Source of the DNA: Rahnella sikkimica | GTDB taxonomy: Bacteria; Pseudomonadota; Gammaproteobacteria; Enterobacterales; Enterobacteriaceae | Direction: 5' to 3' | DNA: 64,000 nt | Assembly: GCF_002951615.1 (NCBI RefSeq) | Contig: NZ_CP019062.1 | Span: 124,001-188,000 of the forward strand | In this document: piece by piece, positions 50,157 to 60,605 of the stretch | Layout of the letters: each line of letters begins with the position of its first letter | How positions within the stretch are numbered: position 1 is the stretch's first letter | Translations under genes and position numbers: made by a program | Notes under the pieces: generated by a model | Seen by the model: only the letters and a program-made list of their open reading frames with translations | What the model was told of the DNA's origin: nothing | The model's database searches: none

Positions 50157-50183
50157 GATTAATTTCACGCATCGAAATAATTG
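50157..50183 (-). promoter_or_regulatory. Mlc-type operator of the ptsHI promoter
   Basis: On the minus strand AATTATTTCGATGCGTGAAA followed by TTAATC reproduces the Mlc site I recall at E. coli ptsH P0 and manX; the inner inverted repeat is ATTTC-N7-GAAAT. Mlc (DgsA) represses pts genes in the absence of glucose. Position about 260 bp upstream of ptsH agrees with the far-upstream promoter of E. coli. Confidence 0.7.
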
Positions 50184-50251
50184 ACCGGTTAAATACTAAA
50201 CCTGGCGCGTAAAATCAATGGCGGAGTGGTATAAACTTTGATGTAGCCCAC

Positions 50252-50279
50252 AAAAAAGCACCCCGAGAGGTGCTTTTTT
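50252..50279. terminator. Terminator of cysK
   Basis: The stem AAAAAAGCACC/GGTGCTTTTTT has a six-base loop and T-runs on both strands. It lies 22 bp past the cysK stop. Confidence 0.92.
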
Positions 50280-50301
50280 AATCGCTTTTAGGAATGTGGC
50301 A

Positions 50302-51267
50302 TTATTGTTGCAATTCTTTTTCCGTGAACAAATCTGCAAACAATGCGGTACTCAGGTAGCGTTCGCCGGAAGACGGCAGGATGACCACGATAGTTTTATC
50401 GGCAAATTCTGGCTCTTTTGACAATTTCACCGCGGCTTCAACGGCGGCACCTGAAGAAATCCCTGCCAGAATGCCTTCTTCTTCCATCAGGCGGCGCGCC
50501 ATCTTGATAGATTCGTCATTGGTGATGAGCGTGACGCGATCCAGCAGTTCAAGATCCAGGTTGCCCGGAATAAAACCGGCACCGATACCCTGAATTTTGT
50601 GCGGACCTGGCTTCACTTCTTCGCCGTTCAGCGTTTGGGTGATAACCGGAGAATCGGTTGGCTCAACGGCGACCAGTGTAATGCTGCTTTTTTTACTTTT
50701 CAGATAACGGCCAGTTCCGGTGATAGTCCCGCCGGTACCGACGCCTGCAATCAGCACGTCAACCGCGCCATCGGTATCTTCCCAGATTTCCGGGCCGGTG
50801 GTTTGTTCGTGGATGGCCGGGTTCGCCGGGTTGCTGAACTGCTGAAGAATGAGATAACGGTCCGGATCGCTGGCCTGAATTTCTTCGGCTTTCGCAATCG
50901 CGCCTTTCATGCCTTTCGCGCCTTCAGTCAGAACCAGGTTTGCACCCAGCGCTTTCAGCAGTTTGCGGCGTTCAACGCTCATGGTTTCCGGCATGGTCAG
51001 CGTCAGTTTATAACCGCGTGCGGCTGCAACGTAGGCCAGCGCAATCCCGGTGTTTCCGCTGGTCGGTTCAACCAGTTCGATATCTTTGGTCAGAATGCCG
51101 CGCTTTTCGGCATCCCAAATCATGTTCGCGCCGATACGGCACTTGACGCTAAAGCTCGGGTTACGTGACTCGACCTTAGCCAGGATGCGACCATTACCGA
51201 TGCGATTCAGGCGAACCAGTGGCGTGTGGCCAATTGTTAATGAATTGTCTTCATAGATCTTGCTCAT
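50302..51267 (-). CDS. cysK: Cysteine synthase A
   Basis: The 321-aa PLP enzyme makes cysteine from O-acetylserine and sulfide. PLP Lys42 is in [12 protein letters not shown]; the Asn loop TSGNTG is near 69-74 and the phosphate loop GTGGTITG near 177. It is nearly identical to E. coli CysK to the final [20 protein letters not shown] precedes the ATG. It is downstream of cysZ and upstream of ptsH as in E. coli. Confidence 0.96.
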   Translation of the reverse strand: MSKIYEDNSLTIGHTPLVRLNRIGNGRILAKVESRNPSFSVKCRIGANMIWDAEKRGILTKDIELVEPTSGNTGIALAYVAAARGYKLTLTMPETMSVERRKLLKALGANLVLTEGAKGMKGAIAKAEEIQASDPDRYLILQQFSNPANPAIHEQTTGPEIWEDTDGAVDVLIAGVGTGGTITGTGRYLKSKKSSITLVAVEPTDSPVITQTLNGEEVKPGPHKIQGIGAGFIPGNLDLELLDRVTLITNDESIKMARRLMEEEGILAGISSGAAVEAAVKLSKEPEFADKTIVVILPSSGERYLSTALFADLFTEKELQQ

Positions 51268-51442
51268 AACCCGTCCTTTAACTGTATGAAATATTCACGG
51301 TGTGAAGCTTTCAACACTATGAAATTAGTGGGAATCAGAAAAGCATACGCGAACGGCTTTCCGAGTGAAGTAAGGTTTTGGTATTTGCTATACCGATCCG
51401 TTATTAAGAAATAAGTTTGGGGTAAAAAAGTCAAGCATAGCA

Positions 51443-51466
51443 AACAGCCGCCCAGAGGCGGCTGTT
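51443..51466 (-). terminator. Probable terminator after cysZ
   Basis: The stem AACAGCCGCC/GGCGGCTGTT with a four-base loop lies 36 bp past the cysZ stop. Its T-rich tail on the minus strand is interrupted, so it may be a weak terminator. Confidence 0.6.
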
Positions 51467-51501
51467 GAAGCAAAATAGCTGTCGGGGTGGGGATTGCGCC
51501 G

Positions 51502-52287
51502 CTATGTTCGCGTGGTATTGACATCGATATTATTTTTCACATACACCGCGCGGTAACGGTCGCACCACATGGCGGTGGCACCGCAAACGGCGACAGGCAG
51601 GATCACCAGATTCAGCACCGGGATCATCGTGAACAGGCTGACCAGCGAGCCAAACTGCAGGTTGTCGATTTTGTTGCTGCCAAGCGAACGGCGCATATCG
51701 GCAAAACTCACTTTGTGGTTATCGAACGGGTAATCGCAATACTGAATCACCACCATCCACGCGCTGAAAAAGAACCACAGCACCGGCGCAACGGTCTGGC
51801 CGAACACCGGGATGAAATAGAGCGCAAAGAGCAGCACGGCGCGGGGCAGGTAATACGCCAGTTTTTGCCATTCACGTTTCATGATGCGCGGCAGATCTTT
51901 CATGATGTCCCAGATACCACTGTCAGGCAGTGGTTTACCGGTCAGGCGCGCTTCGAGCTGTTCCGCGAGTAATCCGCTGAACGGCGCGGCTATCCAGTTG
52001 GCAATGGTGCTGAAAAAATAGCTGAACACCAGCAGCACGGAAAGCACGACAATCGGCCAGACCAGATAATCCAGCCAGCTCAGCCAGGCCGGGATTTTGC
52101 TCATCATCGCCGGGATCCACTCTCCCAGTTTGGAAAACAGCCACCAGAATGCGCCGCCCATCAGGACAACGTTCACAGCCAGCGGTAAAATCACAAAACG
52201 TCGTATCCCGGGTAAGGAAATGAGCGTCCAGCCCTTTTTGAAATAATGCACGCCGTTTTCTTGTCTGGCGCTTTGCGATGAAGTCAT
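51502..52287 (-). CDS. cysZ: Sulfate transporter CysZ
   Basis: The 261-aa protein has four long hydrophobic helices. It is the CysZ sulfate channel that takes in sulfate for cysteine synthesis. Recognisable parts are [25 protein letters not shown] at the N-terminus and [16 protein letters not shown] in the middle. ATG 52287 gives [12 protein letters not shown]; the frame extends 20 codons upstream without family match. It is divergent from zipA, and cysK follows. Confidence 0.93.
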   Translation of the reverse strand: MTSSQSARQENGVHYFKKGWTLISLPGIRRFVILPLAVNVVLMGGAFWWLFSKLGEWIPAMMSKIPAWLSWLDYLVWPIVVLSVLLVFSYFFSTIANWIAAPFSGLLAEQLEARLTGKPLPDSGIWDIMKDLPRIMKREWQKLAYYLPRAVLLFALYFIPVFGQTVAPVLWFFFSAWMVVIQYCDYPFDNHKVSFADMRRSLGSNKIDNLQFGSLVSLFTMIPVLNLVILPVAVCGATAMWCDRYRAVYVKNNIDVNTTRT

Positions 52288-52510
52288 AAACGAAATTTTC
52301 TCTCTGAGTTGAATGACATGGGCTATCATATCGGTATGATTTTCCACTGGCTAGCAGTGGATTGGCTGAAAAAACAGCAAAAAAAGGTGCAACTACCCTA
52401 TTTATTAGCAGAAAGTAGAGTCGAGACTTGCACTTATCTACGTGGGCAAATAGAGTTAATATTGTGAATGTTTGCCGTGGTGGCAATGAATTAGAACAAC
52501 AGAGATAGCA

Positions 52511-53491
52511 ATGATGCAGGATTTGCGTCTGATATTAATCGTTGTTGGCGCGATCGCCATAATAGCGTTGTTGTTACACGGTTTGTGGACCAGCCGTAAA
52601 GAACGCTCTTCGCTTTTTCGTGATCGCCCAGCTAAACGTATGAAAAAAGAACGGGAGCAATCTCCGTCTGACGATTTTGTCGATGGAGTGGGTGAAGTGC
52701 GCGTGCGTTCTGCTTATCCTCAGGATGAACCGGCTTTCGGTCAGTATGACGACGAACCGGAACAGACTGCACCGCCACGTCAGCCGCAGGTTCCGCCTGC
52801 GCAGCCAGCGCCTGTTGCCCGTCCTCAACAACCGGCTCGCCCGCAGCAGCACCCTGCTGTGCAGGAAGATCCGTTGCTCAGTGGTTATTCTGCTGCTGAG
52901 CCAGAGGCCTCGCGTCACGAACCTGTCGCTGATTTTGCCCCTGCGGTAAAAACGCACGCACCGGTTCCACCGCAGGAAATTCATGCCGAGGCCGCACCGG
53001 CTGCGAGAGCCGAACCTCAGTCCGCGCCTTTCGCGCCGGCTGAAGCAGCGCCGGCAGAGAAAGCTAAACTGAAAGAAACCGTTCTGGTTCTGCACGTTGC
53101 AGCGCATCAGGGCGGCGTGATTGGCGGTGAAGTGTTGCTTAACAGCGTGCTTCAGGCCGGTTTCCAGTTTGGCGCGATGAATATTTTCCATCGTCACGTC
53201 AGCCCAGCGGGTAGCGGTCCGGTATTGTTCAGTCTGGCCAATATGGTCAAACCGGGGTCGTTTGATCCTGACAATATGTCTGACTTCTCCACTCCTGGCG
53301 TTACGTTGTTCATGATGGTGCCTTGCTACGGCGATGCGCATCAGAACTTTAAATTGCTGCTGCAGTCAGCCCAGCGTATTGCCGATGATGTCGGTGCGAT
53401 GGTGCTTGATGATGAGCGTCGTATGATTACGCCGCAGAAGCTGGAAACGTATAAAGCGCGGATCCGTGAGGTCCTCGAAGCGACCGCCTGA
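52511..53491 (+). CDS. zipA: Cell division protein ZipA
   Basis: The 326-aa inner-membrane protein tethers FtsZ to the membrane. It has an N-terminal helix ([20 protein letters not shown] near 6-25), a basic patch, a Pro/Gln/Ala-rich flexible linker (about 80-185), and a C-terminal FtsZ-binding domain from about 190 ([26 protein letters not shown]). The linker is shorter and richer in Ala than that of E. coli. The start is one of two adjacent ATG codons. Confidence 0.95.
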   Translation: MMQDLRLILIVVGAIAIIALLLHGLWTSRKERSSLFRDRPAKRMKKEREQSPSDDFVDGVGEVRVRSAYPQDEPAFGQYDDEPEQTAPPRQPQVPPAQPAPVARPQQPARPQQHPAVQEDPLLSGYSAAEPEASRHEPVADFAPAVKTHAPVPPQEIHAEAAPAARAEPQSAPFAPAEAAPAEKAKLKETVLVLHVAAHQGGVIGGEVLLNSVLQAGFQFGAMNIFHRHVSPAGSGPVLFSLANMVKPGSFDPDNMSDFSTPGVTLFMMVPCYGDAHQNFKLLLQSAQRIADDVGAMVLDDERRMITPQKLETYKARIREVLEATA

Positions 53492-53520
53492 TTTGGCGTT
53501 CGTGAAACACCCATTCCCCT

Positions 53521-53546
53521 AACCCCCGCTTGCCGGGGGTTTTTTA
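53521..53546 (+). terminator. Terminator between zipA and ligA
   Basis: The stem CCCCCG/CGGGGG with a five-base loop is followed by TTTTTT. It lies only about 16 bp before ligA, so ligA is expressed by readthrough or an internal promoter in zipA. Confidence 0.85.
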
Positions 53547-53558
53547 TCTCCACGGTGA

Positions 53559-55583
<2,025 letters not shown>

Positions 55584-55584
55584 C

Positions 55585-55827
55585 ATGGAAAAAGAAGATC
55601 TGATTAAAATCGCCAATACGGTGATGCCTTTTGGCAAGTATGCCGGAAGGGTATTGATTGATTTACCTGAGGAATATCTGTTGTGGTTCGCCCGTAAAGA
55701 GGAATTTCCTGAGGGAAAACTCGGCGAGCTGATGCAGCTGACGCTGGCGATTAAAAGCGAAGGGCTGCAAAGCCTGATTAATCCGCTGCGCCGCAACGGG
55801 CCGGGTTTGGGCGGCACCGACGAATAA
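55585..55827 (+). CDS. ypeB: DUF3820 protein YpeB
   Basis: This is an 80-aa protein starting MEKEDLIKIANTVMPFGKY, with the DLPEEYLLWFARK core typical of DUF3820 (found also at the end of some exonuclease X-like proteins). E. coli YpeB has the same position directly after ligA. The start is one base past the ligA stop, so it is coupled to ligA. Function is unknown. Confidence 0.88.
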   Translation: MEKEDLIKIANTVMPFGKYAGRVLIDLPEEYLLWFARKEEFPEGKLGELMQLTLAIKSEGLQSLINPLRRNGPGLGGTDE

Positions 55828-55847
55828 CAACGTATTACTCTGAGTCC

Positions 55848-55872
55848 AAAGGCGCTGATTTCAGCGCCTTTC
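55848..55872. terminator. Bidirectional terminator between ypeB and yfeH
   Basis: The stem AAAGGCGCTGA/TCAGCGCCTTT with a two-base loop is followed by T-rich sequence. It lies between the convergent genes ypeB and yfeH. Confidence 0.85.
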
Positions 55873-55881
55873 TTTTTGACA

Positions 55882-56871
55882 TTACTCCGCCACCTGCGCC
55901 TGTCTGAGCGCCACGTCTTTTTGCTTTTTCTGATAGCGCTTCGCCAGCACCGCACAGGTCATCAGCTGTACCTGATGGAAAATCATCAGCGGCAGAACCA
56001 TCATGCCAATCGCACTGACCGGGAACAGAATATTGGCCATCGGAATACCGTTCGCCAGGCTCTTTTTGGAACCGCAGAACACAATGGTAATTTCATCCGG
56101 TTTGCTGAAGCCCAGCCAGCGTGCGGCGTAAGTATTGATCACCAGAATAAAGGCCAGCAGCACCAGACTGAACGCCACGATAAACAGCAGGGAACCGATG
56201 CCCACCTGATGCCAGATCCCCTGCGTGACGGCTTCACTGAACGCGGAATACACCACCAGAAGGATCGACGTCTGATCGGTTTTGCCGATCATCTTACGGT
56301 GACGTTCCACAAACCCGCCAATCAGCGGACGCAGCAAATGCCCGGCGATAAACGGCACCAGCAGTTGCAGCACAATACGCCCGACTTGTTCCAGCCCGTT
56401 GCCCGTTTCACCCTGAACATGCATCAGCAAACTGACCAGCAGCGGCGAAACAAAAATGCCCAGCAGGCTGGACGCCGAGGCGCTGCACACTGCCGCCGCG
56501 ACGTTTCCGCCCGCCAGAGAGGTAAATGCAATAGCAGACTGAACGGTCGCCGGCAGAATACACAGATACACGAATCCGCTGTAAATCTGCGGGCTGACGT
56601 CCACCGGATGCCACCACTGGAACAGCAGGCCAAGGATCGGGAACAGGATAAACGTGCTGAACATCACCCACAGGTGCAGCCGCCAGTTATTACTGCCCTG
56701 AAAAATGGCCTCGCGCGACAGTTTGGCACCGTGCATAAAGAACAGCAGCCCGATGGCGAAAATAGTCAGATTGTTGAAGAAGGCGACAAACATCCCGCTG
56801 GCAGGAAAGAACGTGGCCAGCAGAACGGTAGCGATCAGCGTTAAGGTAAAACGATCGGGTAGGAAGCGCAT
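55882..56871 (-). CDS. yfeH: Bile acid:Na+ symporter-family protein YfeH
   Basis: The 329-aa membrane protein has about ten helices and belongs to the SBF-like (PF13593) family. Recognisable segments are FFMHGAKLSREAI, PATVQSAIAFTSLAGGNVAAA and the conserved FCGSKKSLANGIPMANILFP. ATG 56871 gives MRFLPDRFTLTLIATVLLA; frames upstream are not conserved. The gene is divergent from yfeR. Its natural substrate is unknown. Confidence 0.9.
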   Translation of the reverse strand: MRFLPDRFTLTLIATVLLATFFPASGMFVAFFNNLTIFAIGLLFFMHGAKLSREAIFQGSNNWRLHLWVMFSTFILFPILGLLFQWWHPVDVSPQIYSGFVYLCILPATVQSAIAFTSLAGGNVAAAVCSASASSLLGIFVSPLLVSLLMHVQGETGNGLEQVGRIVLQLLVPFIAGHLLRPLIGGFVERHRKMIGKTDQTSILLVVYSAFSEAVTQGIWHQVGIGSLLFIVAFSLVLLAFILVINTYAARWLGFSKPDEITIVFCGSKKSLANGIPMANILFPVSAIGMMVLPLMIFHQVQLMTCAVLAKRYQKKQKDVALRQAQVAE

Positions 56872-56927
56872 GCGGATACTCTGAGAAGTCGTAAAGGAAT
56901 TCCGCCATTTTGAGCGTTTACGATACA

Positions 56928-56950
56928 ATTAAAAAATTGATTTATTTAAT
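56928..56950. promoter_or_regulatory. LysR-type box between yfeH and yfeR
   Basis: ATTAAA at 56928-56933, eleven bases, then TTTAAT at 56945-56950 form a perfect inverted repeat with the T-N11-A layout of a LysR box. It lies 20-42 bp upstream of the yfeR start and about 57 bp from yfeH. It is the probable YfeR operator. Confidence 0.7.
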
Positions 56951-56969
56951 CCATTGATGTGGAAAATTC

Positions 56970-57896
56970 ATGAATTATTCTCTCAGGCAGCTTCGCGTTT
57001 TTGTGGCGGTGGCGCGTTATGGCAGCTTCAGCCGGGCAGGGGAAGCGATTGGTCTTTCTCAGTCTGCCGTCAGCCACAGTATGAAAGAGCTGGAAGCCGA
57101 AATGGGCGTCCGGCTGCTGGACCGCACCACGCGCGAAGTCGTGCTGACTAACGCGGGGCTGAGTTTGTCAAAGCGGGTGGAACCTTTGCTTGATGAACTC
57201 CACGCGATGCTGCTCGATACCCGCAGCTTTGGAACACAACACAATGGCCGCGTGAGAATCGCTTCCAGCCAGACTATTTCCGCGCAACTGATGCCGCAAT
57301 GCATCGCCAGCGGGCAGACGCAGTATCCTGATATCCGGGTTTTGCTGCGCGATCAGGCGCAACAACTGGTGCTGAGCAGCGTGAGAAATGCGGAAGTCGA
57401 TTTCGGCATTGTGATTGACCCCGGCCAGAGCACGGATCTGGACTGTGAGCCGATTTTGCATGAGCCGTTTTTACTGCTGTGTCGCGAAGATCACCCTTTT
57501 GCCGCCAAACCCGCTGTTGAATGGACGTCGCTCAACGGTTGTAAGCTGGTTTTGCAGGATTACGCCTCAGGCAGCCGGATTCTGATCGACGGCGCGCTGA
57601 AAGCGCAGAAAGTGAAAGCGGAAATCGCGCAGGAAATCGGTCATCCGGCCACATTATTTCCGATGGTTGAAGCGGGTATTGGGATCAGCGTGTTGCCCGC
57701 ACTGGCGTTGCCAATGCCGGAAGGCAGTTGTCTGGTCATCAAACCGCTGGTCCCGGAAATTAACCGGGTGCTGATGCTGGTGAAACGTAAGAACCGGTCC
57801 CTTTCACCGGCGGCGCAGGCCATCTGGCAGGTTGTGAAAGAACAGGCGGATTTACTGAGGGAAAAACGCAGCCAGCAGGGCGTATTCGGCTTCTGA
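56970..57896 (+). CDS. yfeR: LysR-family regulator YfeR
   Basis: The 308-aa protein has the LysR winged helix-turn-helix at about 1-60 ([25 protein letters not shown] near 18-42) and an effector domain from about 90. It is divergent from yfeH, its known neighbour and likely target, as in E. coli and Salmonella, where YfeR is linked to osmolarity. The operator lies just upstream. The effector is unknown. Confidence 0.92.
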   Translation: MNYSLRQLRVFVAVARYGSFSRAGEAIGLSQSAVSHSMKELEAEMGVRLLDRTTREVVLTNAGLSLSKRVEPLLDELHAMLLDTRSFGTQHNGRVRIASSQTISAQLMPQCIASGQTQYPDIRVLLRDQAQQLVLSSVRNAEVDFGIVIDPGQSTDLDCEPILHEPFLLLCREDHPFAAKPAVEWTSLNGCKLVLQDYASGSRILIDGALKAQKVKAEIAQEIGHPATLFPMVEAGIGISVLPALALPMPEGSCLVIKPLVPEINRVLMLVKRKNRSLSPAAQAIWQVVKEQADLLREKRSQQGVFGF

Positions 57897-57928
57897 CGCC
57901 TTGCTGACTGTTTGGATATTTACTGCGA

Positions 57929-58267
57929 TCAGACGTAGATATCGATGGCGTTCGTGTCGGACGGTTTGTTCACGCCTTCTTTCTTCGTTTCAGTGGCGGC
58001 TTGTTGCTGTTGCTGCTGCTGAAGCGCTTTCTGAGCTTGCTGCTGCTCGATTTGCGCAATTTGTTGTTGCAGCAATTCGATCTGTTGTTGCAGAAGCTCT
58101 TGTTGCTTCTGAACGTCTTCAGAGTTGCCGCCGGAGCTGCTCAGGTTTTTAACCTGCTCAGTCAGCTTTGCAATCTGTTTGGTTAACTGAGCAATCTGGC
58201 TTGAGCTGCCGGAGTCACTGGTGGACGCCGAACTCACCGAACTGCTGGTGGCGCTGATAGTTGTCAT
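57929..58267 (-). CDS. flxA: FlxA-like flagellar regulon protein
   Basis: The 112-aa protein is Ser-rich at the N-terminus, then a long coiled coil (about 24-90) very rich in Gln, with QQQIELLQQQIAQIEQQQ in the centre and a run of seven Gln near 83. It ends in NAIDIYV, much like E. coli FlxA, which ends IDIYV. FlxA is a class III flagellar-regulon gene of unknown role. A sigma-28 promoter of nearly perfect match lies 50-77 bp upstream of the ATG. Confidence 0.85.
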   Translation of the reverse strand: MTTISATSSSVSSASTSDSGSSSQIAQLTKQIAKLTEQVKNLSSSGGNSEDVQKQQELLQQQIELLQQQIAQIEQQQAQKALQQQQQQQAATETKKEGVNKPSDTNAIDIYV

Positions 58268-58317
58268 AATACCTCACGGGGTTATCATCAGATTTTGCAC
58301 GTAATGGTGCTAAACAG

Positions 58318-58344
58318 GTATCGGCAGCTATCAGCCCGGCTTTA
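58318..58344 (-). promoter_or_regulatory. Sigma-28 (FliA) promoter of flxA
   Basis: On the minus strand TAAA (58341-58344), a 15-base spacer, then GCCGATAC (58318-58325) match the flagellar sigma factor consensus TAAA-N15-GCCGATAA at all but the last position. It is at the right distance for the flxA start at 58267. No other flagellar gene is nearby. Confidence 0.85.
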
Positions 58345-58369
58345 TTGCCTTTTCATATTCCTTACAGTA

Positions 58370-58927
58370 TTAACGTATTTCTTGCACTCGCAGTTCCGGC
58401 CATAGCGTCAGCCAGCCTTTGTCTTGCACCCGTTGTGCGAAAACTGCCGGGATTGCATGGCGCGGATTGGGTGTGATACTAAAGCCAAACAGCGCATCCA
58501 GCCCCAGCGGCGCGTTCAGTTCAATCTGCCCGTCAGCATTCATTCTTGCGCCAATCGCCGTTTCCACTTCCACCCAATAACTGATGGCGTCTGCGCTGGA
58601 AGAATAGGGCGCATGGCCGTGGCGTTCATGCATTCGTGCCTGGTTTTTCACCGACCAGGGTAAATCAGGCGAGCGTTCTTTCAGGCGATGTTCATAACGT
58701 TCATCGGCCAGCGCCGTGCAATTTTCAGGATTGAAATACACGACATCAATATCATTGAGCGGTGTCGCCTGCGAATAGCCATGCAGCCGGTCCCAGACCA
58801 GATTGCGGACAAATCCCGCCGCCAGCCACGCGTCGCTCAGCCTCAGTTCACGCGCCTGCTCCAGCGCCTGCAAATGCATCGGCTCTTCCCGGAGCCAGGT
58901 GATAATTTGCTGTTCCATTTCCGTCAC
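58370..58927 (-). CDS. Nucleotidyltransferase-family protein (DUF925/NTP_transf_6)
   Basis: This 185-aa protein belongs to the NTP_transf_6 family. Characteristic segments are AAGFVRNLVWDRLHGYSQATP and LNDIDVVYFN, whose Asp-x-Asp fits the metal-binding site of a nucleotidyltransferase. The best start is GTG 58927, with AGGAG seven bases upstream; ATG 58918 is too far from it. The frame is open to 59239, but those codons fall in the eat promoter. The substrate is unknown. The gene is divergent from eat. Confidence 0.82.
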   Translation of the reverse strand: MTEMEQQIITWLREEPMHLQALEQARELRLSDAWLAAGFVRNLVWDRLHGYSQATPLNDIDVVYFNPENCTALADERYEHRLKERSPDLPWSVKNQARMHERHGHAPYSSSADAISYWVEVETAIGARMNADGQIELNAPLGLDALFGFSITPNPRHAIPAVFAQRVQDKGWLTLWPELRVQEIR

Positions 58928-59084
58928 GTGAAATCTCCTGTTTTGTTGAAATCGAATTGTAGCGCCTGCGGATGACATTTTCCCACGCACCGTTTCGGGC
59001 AATGCACTTTCCGCCTTCGCGCCAAAATGAAGCAAAAATGCGAGAGGGCGGGGTACAGGCCGCGCCGGTTCTGGATTTCTTAAG

Positions 59085-59100
59085 TGGTACAGCCTTTGCA
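59085..59100 (+). promoter_or_regulatory. Sigma-54 (RpoN) promoter of eat-eutBC
   Basis: TGGTAC-AGCCT-TTGCA matches the -24/-12 consensus TGGCAC-N5-TTGCA with a single change (T for C). The GG and GC pairs have the required spacing. The transcript would start near 59111, leaving a leader of about 64 bases before the eat ATG. An NtrC-like GCACC half-site lies at 58987-58991, about 100 bp upstream. This implies nitrogen-controlled expression. Confidence 0.75.
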
Positions 59101-59174
59101 ATATCCCCTGCGGGCAAGGCAGTTTACCTACTCTTCGAACAATAATTGCATTATCACCGGGCAGGGGATCACAC

Positions 59175-60584
59175 ATGCAAACCACGAAAGTCACACCTGT
59201 TTTAAAGCGTACGCTGGGCAGTTTTAAACTTTGGGGCATTGCCGTCGGATTGGTTATTTCCGGTGAATATTTTGGCTGGAGTTATGGCTGGGCGCAGGCG
59301 GGCACGCTGGGGTTTCTCATCACTGCAATCGTGATTGCTGCTATGTATTGTGCCTTTATTTTTAGCTTTACCGAGCTCACCACGTCGATTCCTCATGCGG
59401 GTGGGCCTTTTGCTTATGCTTACCGCGCTTTCGGGCCGACGGGCGGGTTTGTCGCCGGATTCGCCACGCTGGTGGAATTTGTTTTTGCGCCACCCGCGAT
59501 TGCGATGGCGATTGGTGCGTATCTCAACGTGCAATTCCCGGCGATTGAGCCGAAATGGGTGGCGGTCGGTGCGTACATCGTCTTTATGGTGCTCAATATT
59601 TTGGGCGTCAGCATTGCGGCGACGTTTGAATTGCTGGTAACGCTGCTGGCGATATTTGAATTGCTGGTCTTTATGGGTGTGGTTGCGCCGGGCTTTGAAA
59701 TGTCGAACTTTATGCACGGCGGCTGGGCGGGCAGCGATACCTTCAGCCCGGCGGCATTCTCCGGTATCTTCGCCGCCATTCCTTTCGCCATCTGGTTCTT
59801 CCTGGCGATTGAAGGCGCGTCGATGGCCGCAGAAGAAGCCAAAGATCCGCAGCGCACCATTCCGAAAGCGTTCATCGGCGGGATCCTGACCCTGACTGTG
59901 CTTGCGCTGGGCGTCATGCTGTTTGCCGGTGGGGTGGGCGACTGGACCAAGCTTTCGAACATCAACGACCCGTTACCGCAGGCGATGAAACTGATTGTCG
60001 GCAGCAACAGCGGCTGGTTGCACATGCTGGTCTGGCTGGGGCTGTTCGGCCTGATTGCGTCATTTCACGGCATCATCATGGGCTATTCACGGCAGATTTT
60101 TGCGCTGGCGAGGGCCGGTTATCTGCCTAAACGGCTGTCGAGTGTGAATGCGCGTTTCCAGACGCCGCATCTGGGCATTATTGCCGGTGGCGTCGTCGGG
60201 ATTGCGGCAATTTTCTCTGACTCCCTGATTGTGATTGGCGGGCAACCGCTGACGGCGAATATCGTGACAATGTCGGTGTTTGGCGCGATTGTGATGTACA
60301 TCATTTCGATGGCGGCGCTGTTCAAACTGCGCCGCAGCGAACCGAACCTGATCCGCCCGTTCCGTGCGCCACTCTATCCTTTTGCGCCTGCACTGGCGCT
60401 GGTTCTGGCGGTAGTCTGTCTTATCGCTATGATCTACTACAACACCTTACTGTTTATGATCTTCGCCGCCATGATGTTGCTGGCTTACGCCTGGTTCCGC
60501 CTGACCCATCAGGCTCGTGCCGATGCCGCTGAAGATCTGCAATTACGCGGGCTACAGCCGGTTCCGGCCAAAAGTGGCAAATAA
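59175..60584 (+). CDS. eat: Ethanolamine permease
   Basis: The 469-aa inner-membrane protein has about 12 helices and belongs to the APC superfamily. It starts as the family does with LKRTLGSFKLWGIAVGLVISGEYFGWSYGW. Further landmarks are TSIPHAGGPFAYAYRAFGPTGGF near 77-99 and AIEGASMAAEEAKDP near 215-229. AGGGG lies before the ATG. It is the first gene of an eat-eutB-eutC unit and supplies ethanolamine without the eutH exporter/importer of the long eut operon. Confidence 0.93.
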   Translation: MQTTKVTPVLKRTLGSFKLWGIAVGLVISGEYFGWSYGWAQAGTLGFLITAIVIAAMYCAFIFSFTELTTSIPHAGGPFAYAYRAFGPTGGFVAGFATLVEFVFAPPAIAMAIGAYLNVQFPAIEPKWVAVGAYIVFMVLNILGVSIAATFELLVTLLAIFELLVFMGVVAPGFEMSNFMHGGWAGSDTFSPAAFSGIFAAIPFAIWFFLAIEGASMAAEEAKDPQRTIPKAFIGGILTLTVLALGVMLFAGGVGDWTKLSNINDPLPQAMKLIVGSNSGWLHMLVWLGLFGLIASFHGIIMGYSRQIFALARAGYLPKRLSSVNARFQTPHLGIIAGGVVGIAAIFSDSLIVIGGQPLTANIVTMSVFGAIVMYIISMAALFKLRRSEPNLIRPFRAPLYPFAPALALVLAVVCLIAMIYYNTLLFMIFAAMMLLAYAWFRLTHQARADAAEDLQLRGLQPVPAKSGK

Positions 60585-60605
60585 TCCGGCCTGCTAAGGA
60601 GTGCT

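Larger units (their letters stand above)
49901..50301. promoter_or_regulatory. ptsH promoter region and cysK downstream space
   Basis: This 400-bp gap has no gene. On the minus strand it should hold two or more ptsH promoters, as in E. coli, with a long 5' untranslated region. It contains an Mlc operator near 50157-50183. The cysK terminator lies at the far end (50252-50279). Confidence 0.6.

Noticed and set aside
57995..58090. CAG/CAA-rich low-complexity tract
   Set aside because: It encodes the Gln-rich coiled coil of FlxA in frame and is not a separate repeat element.
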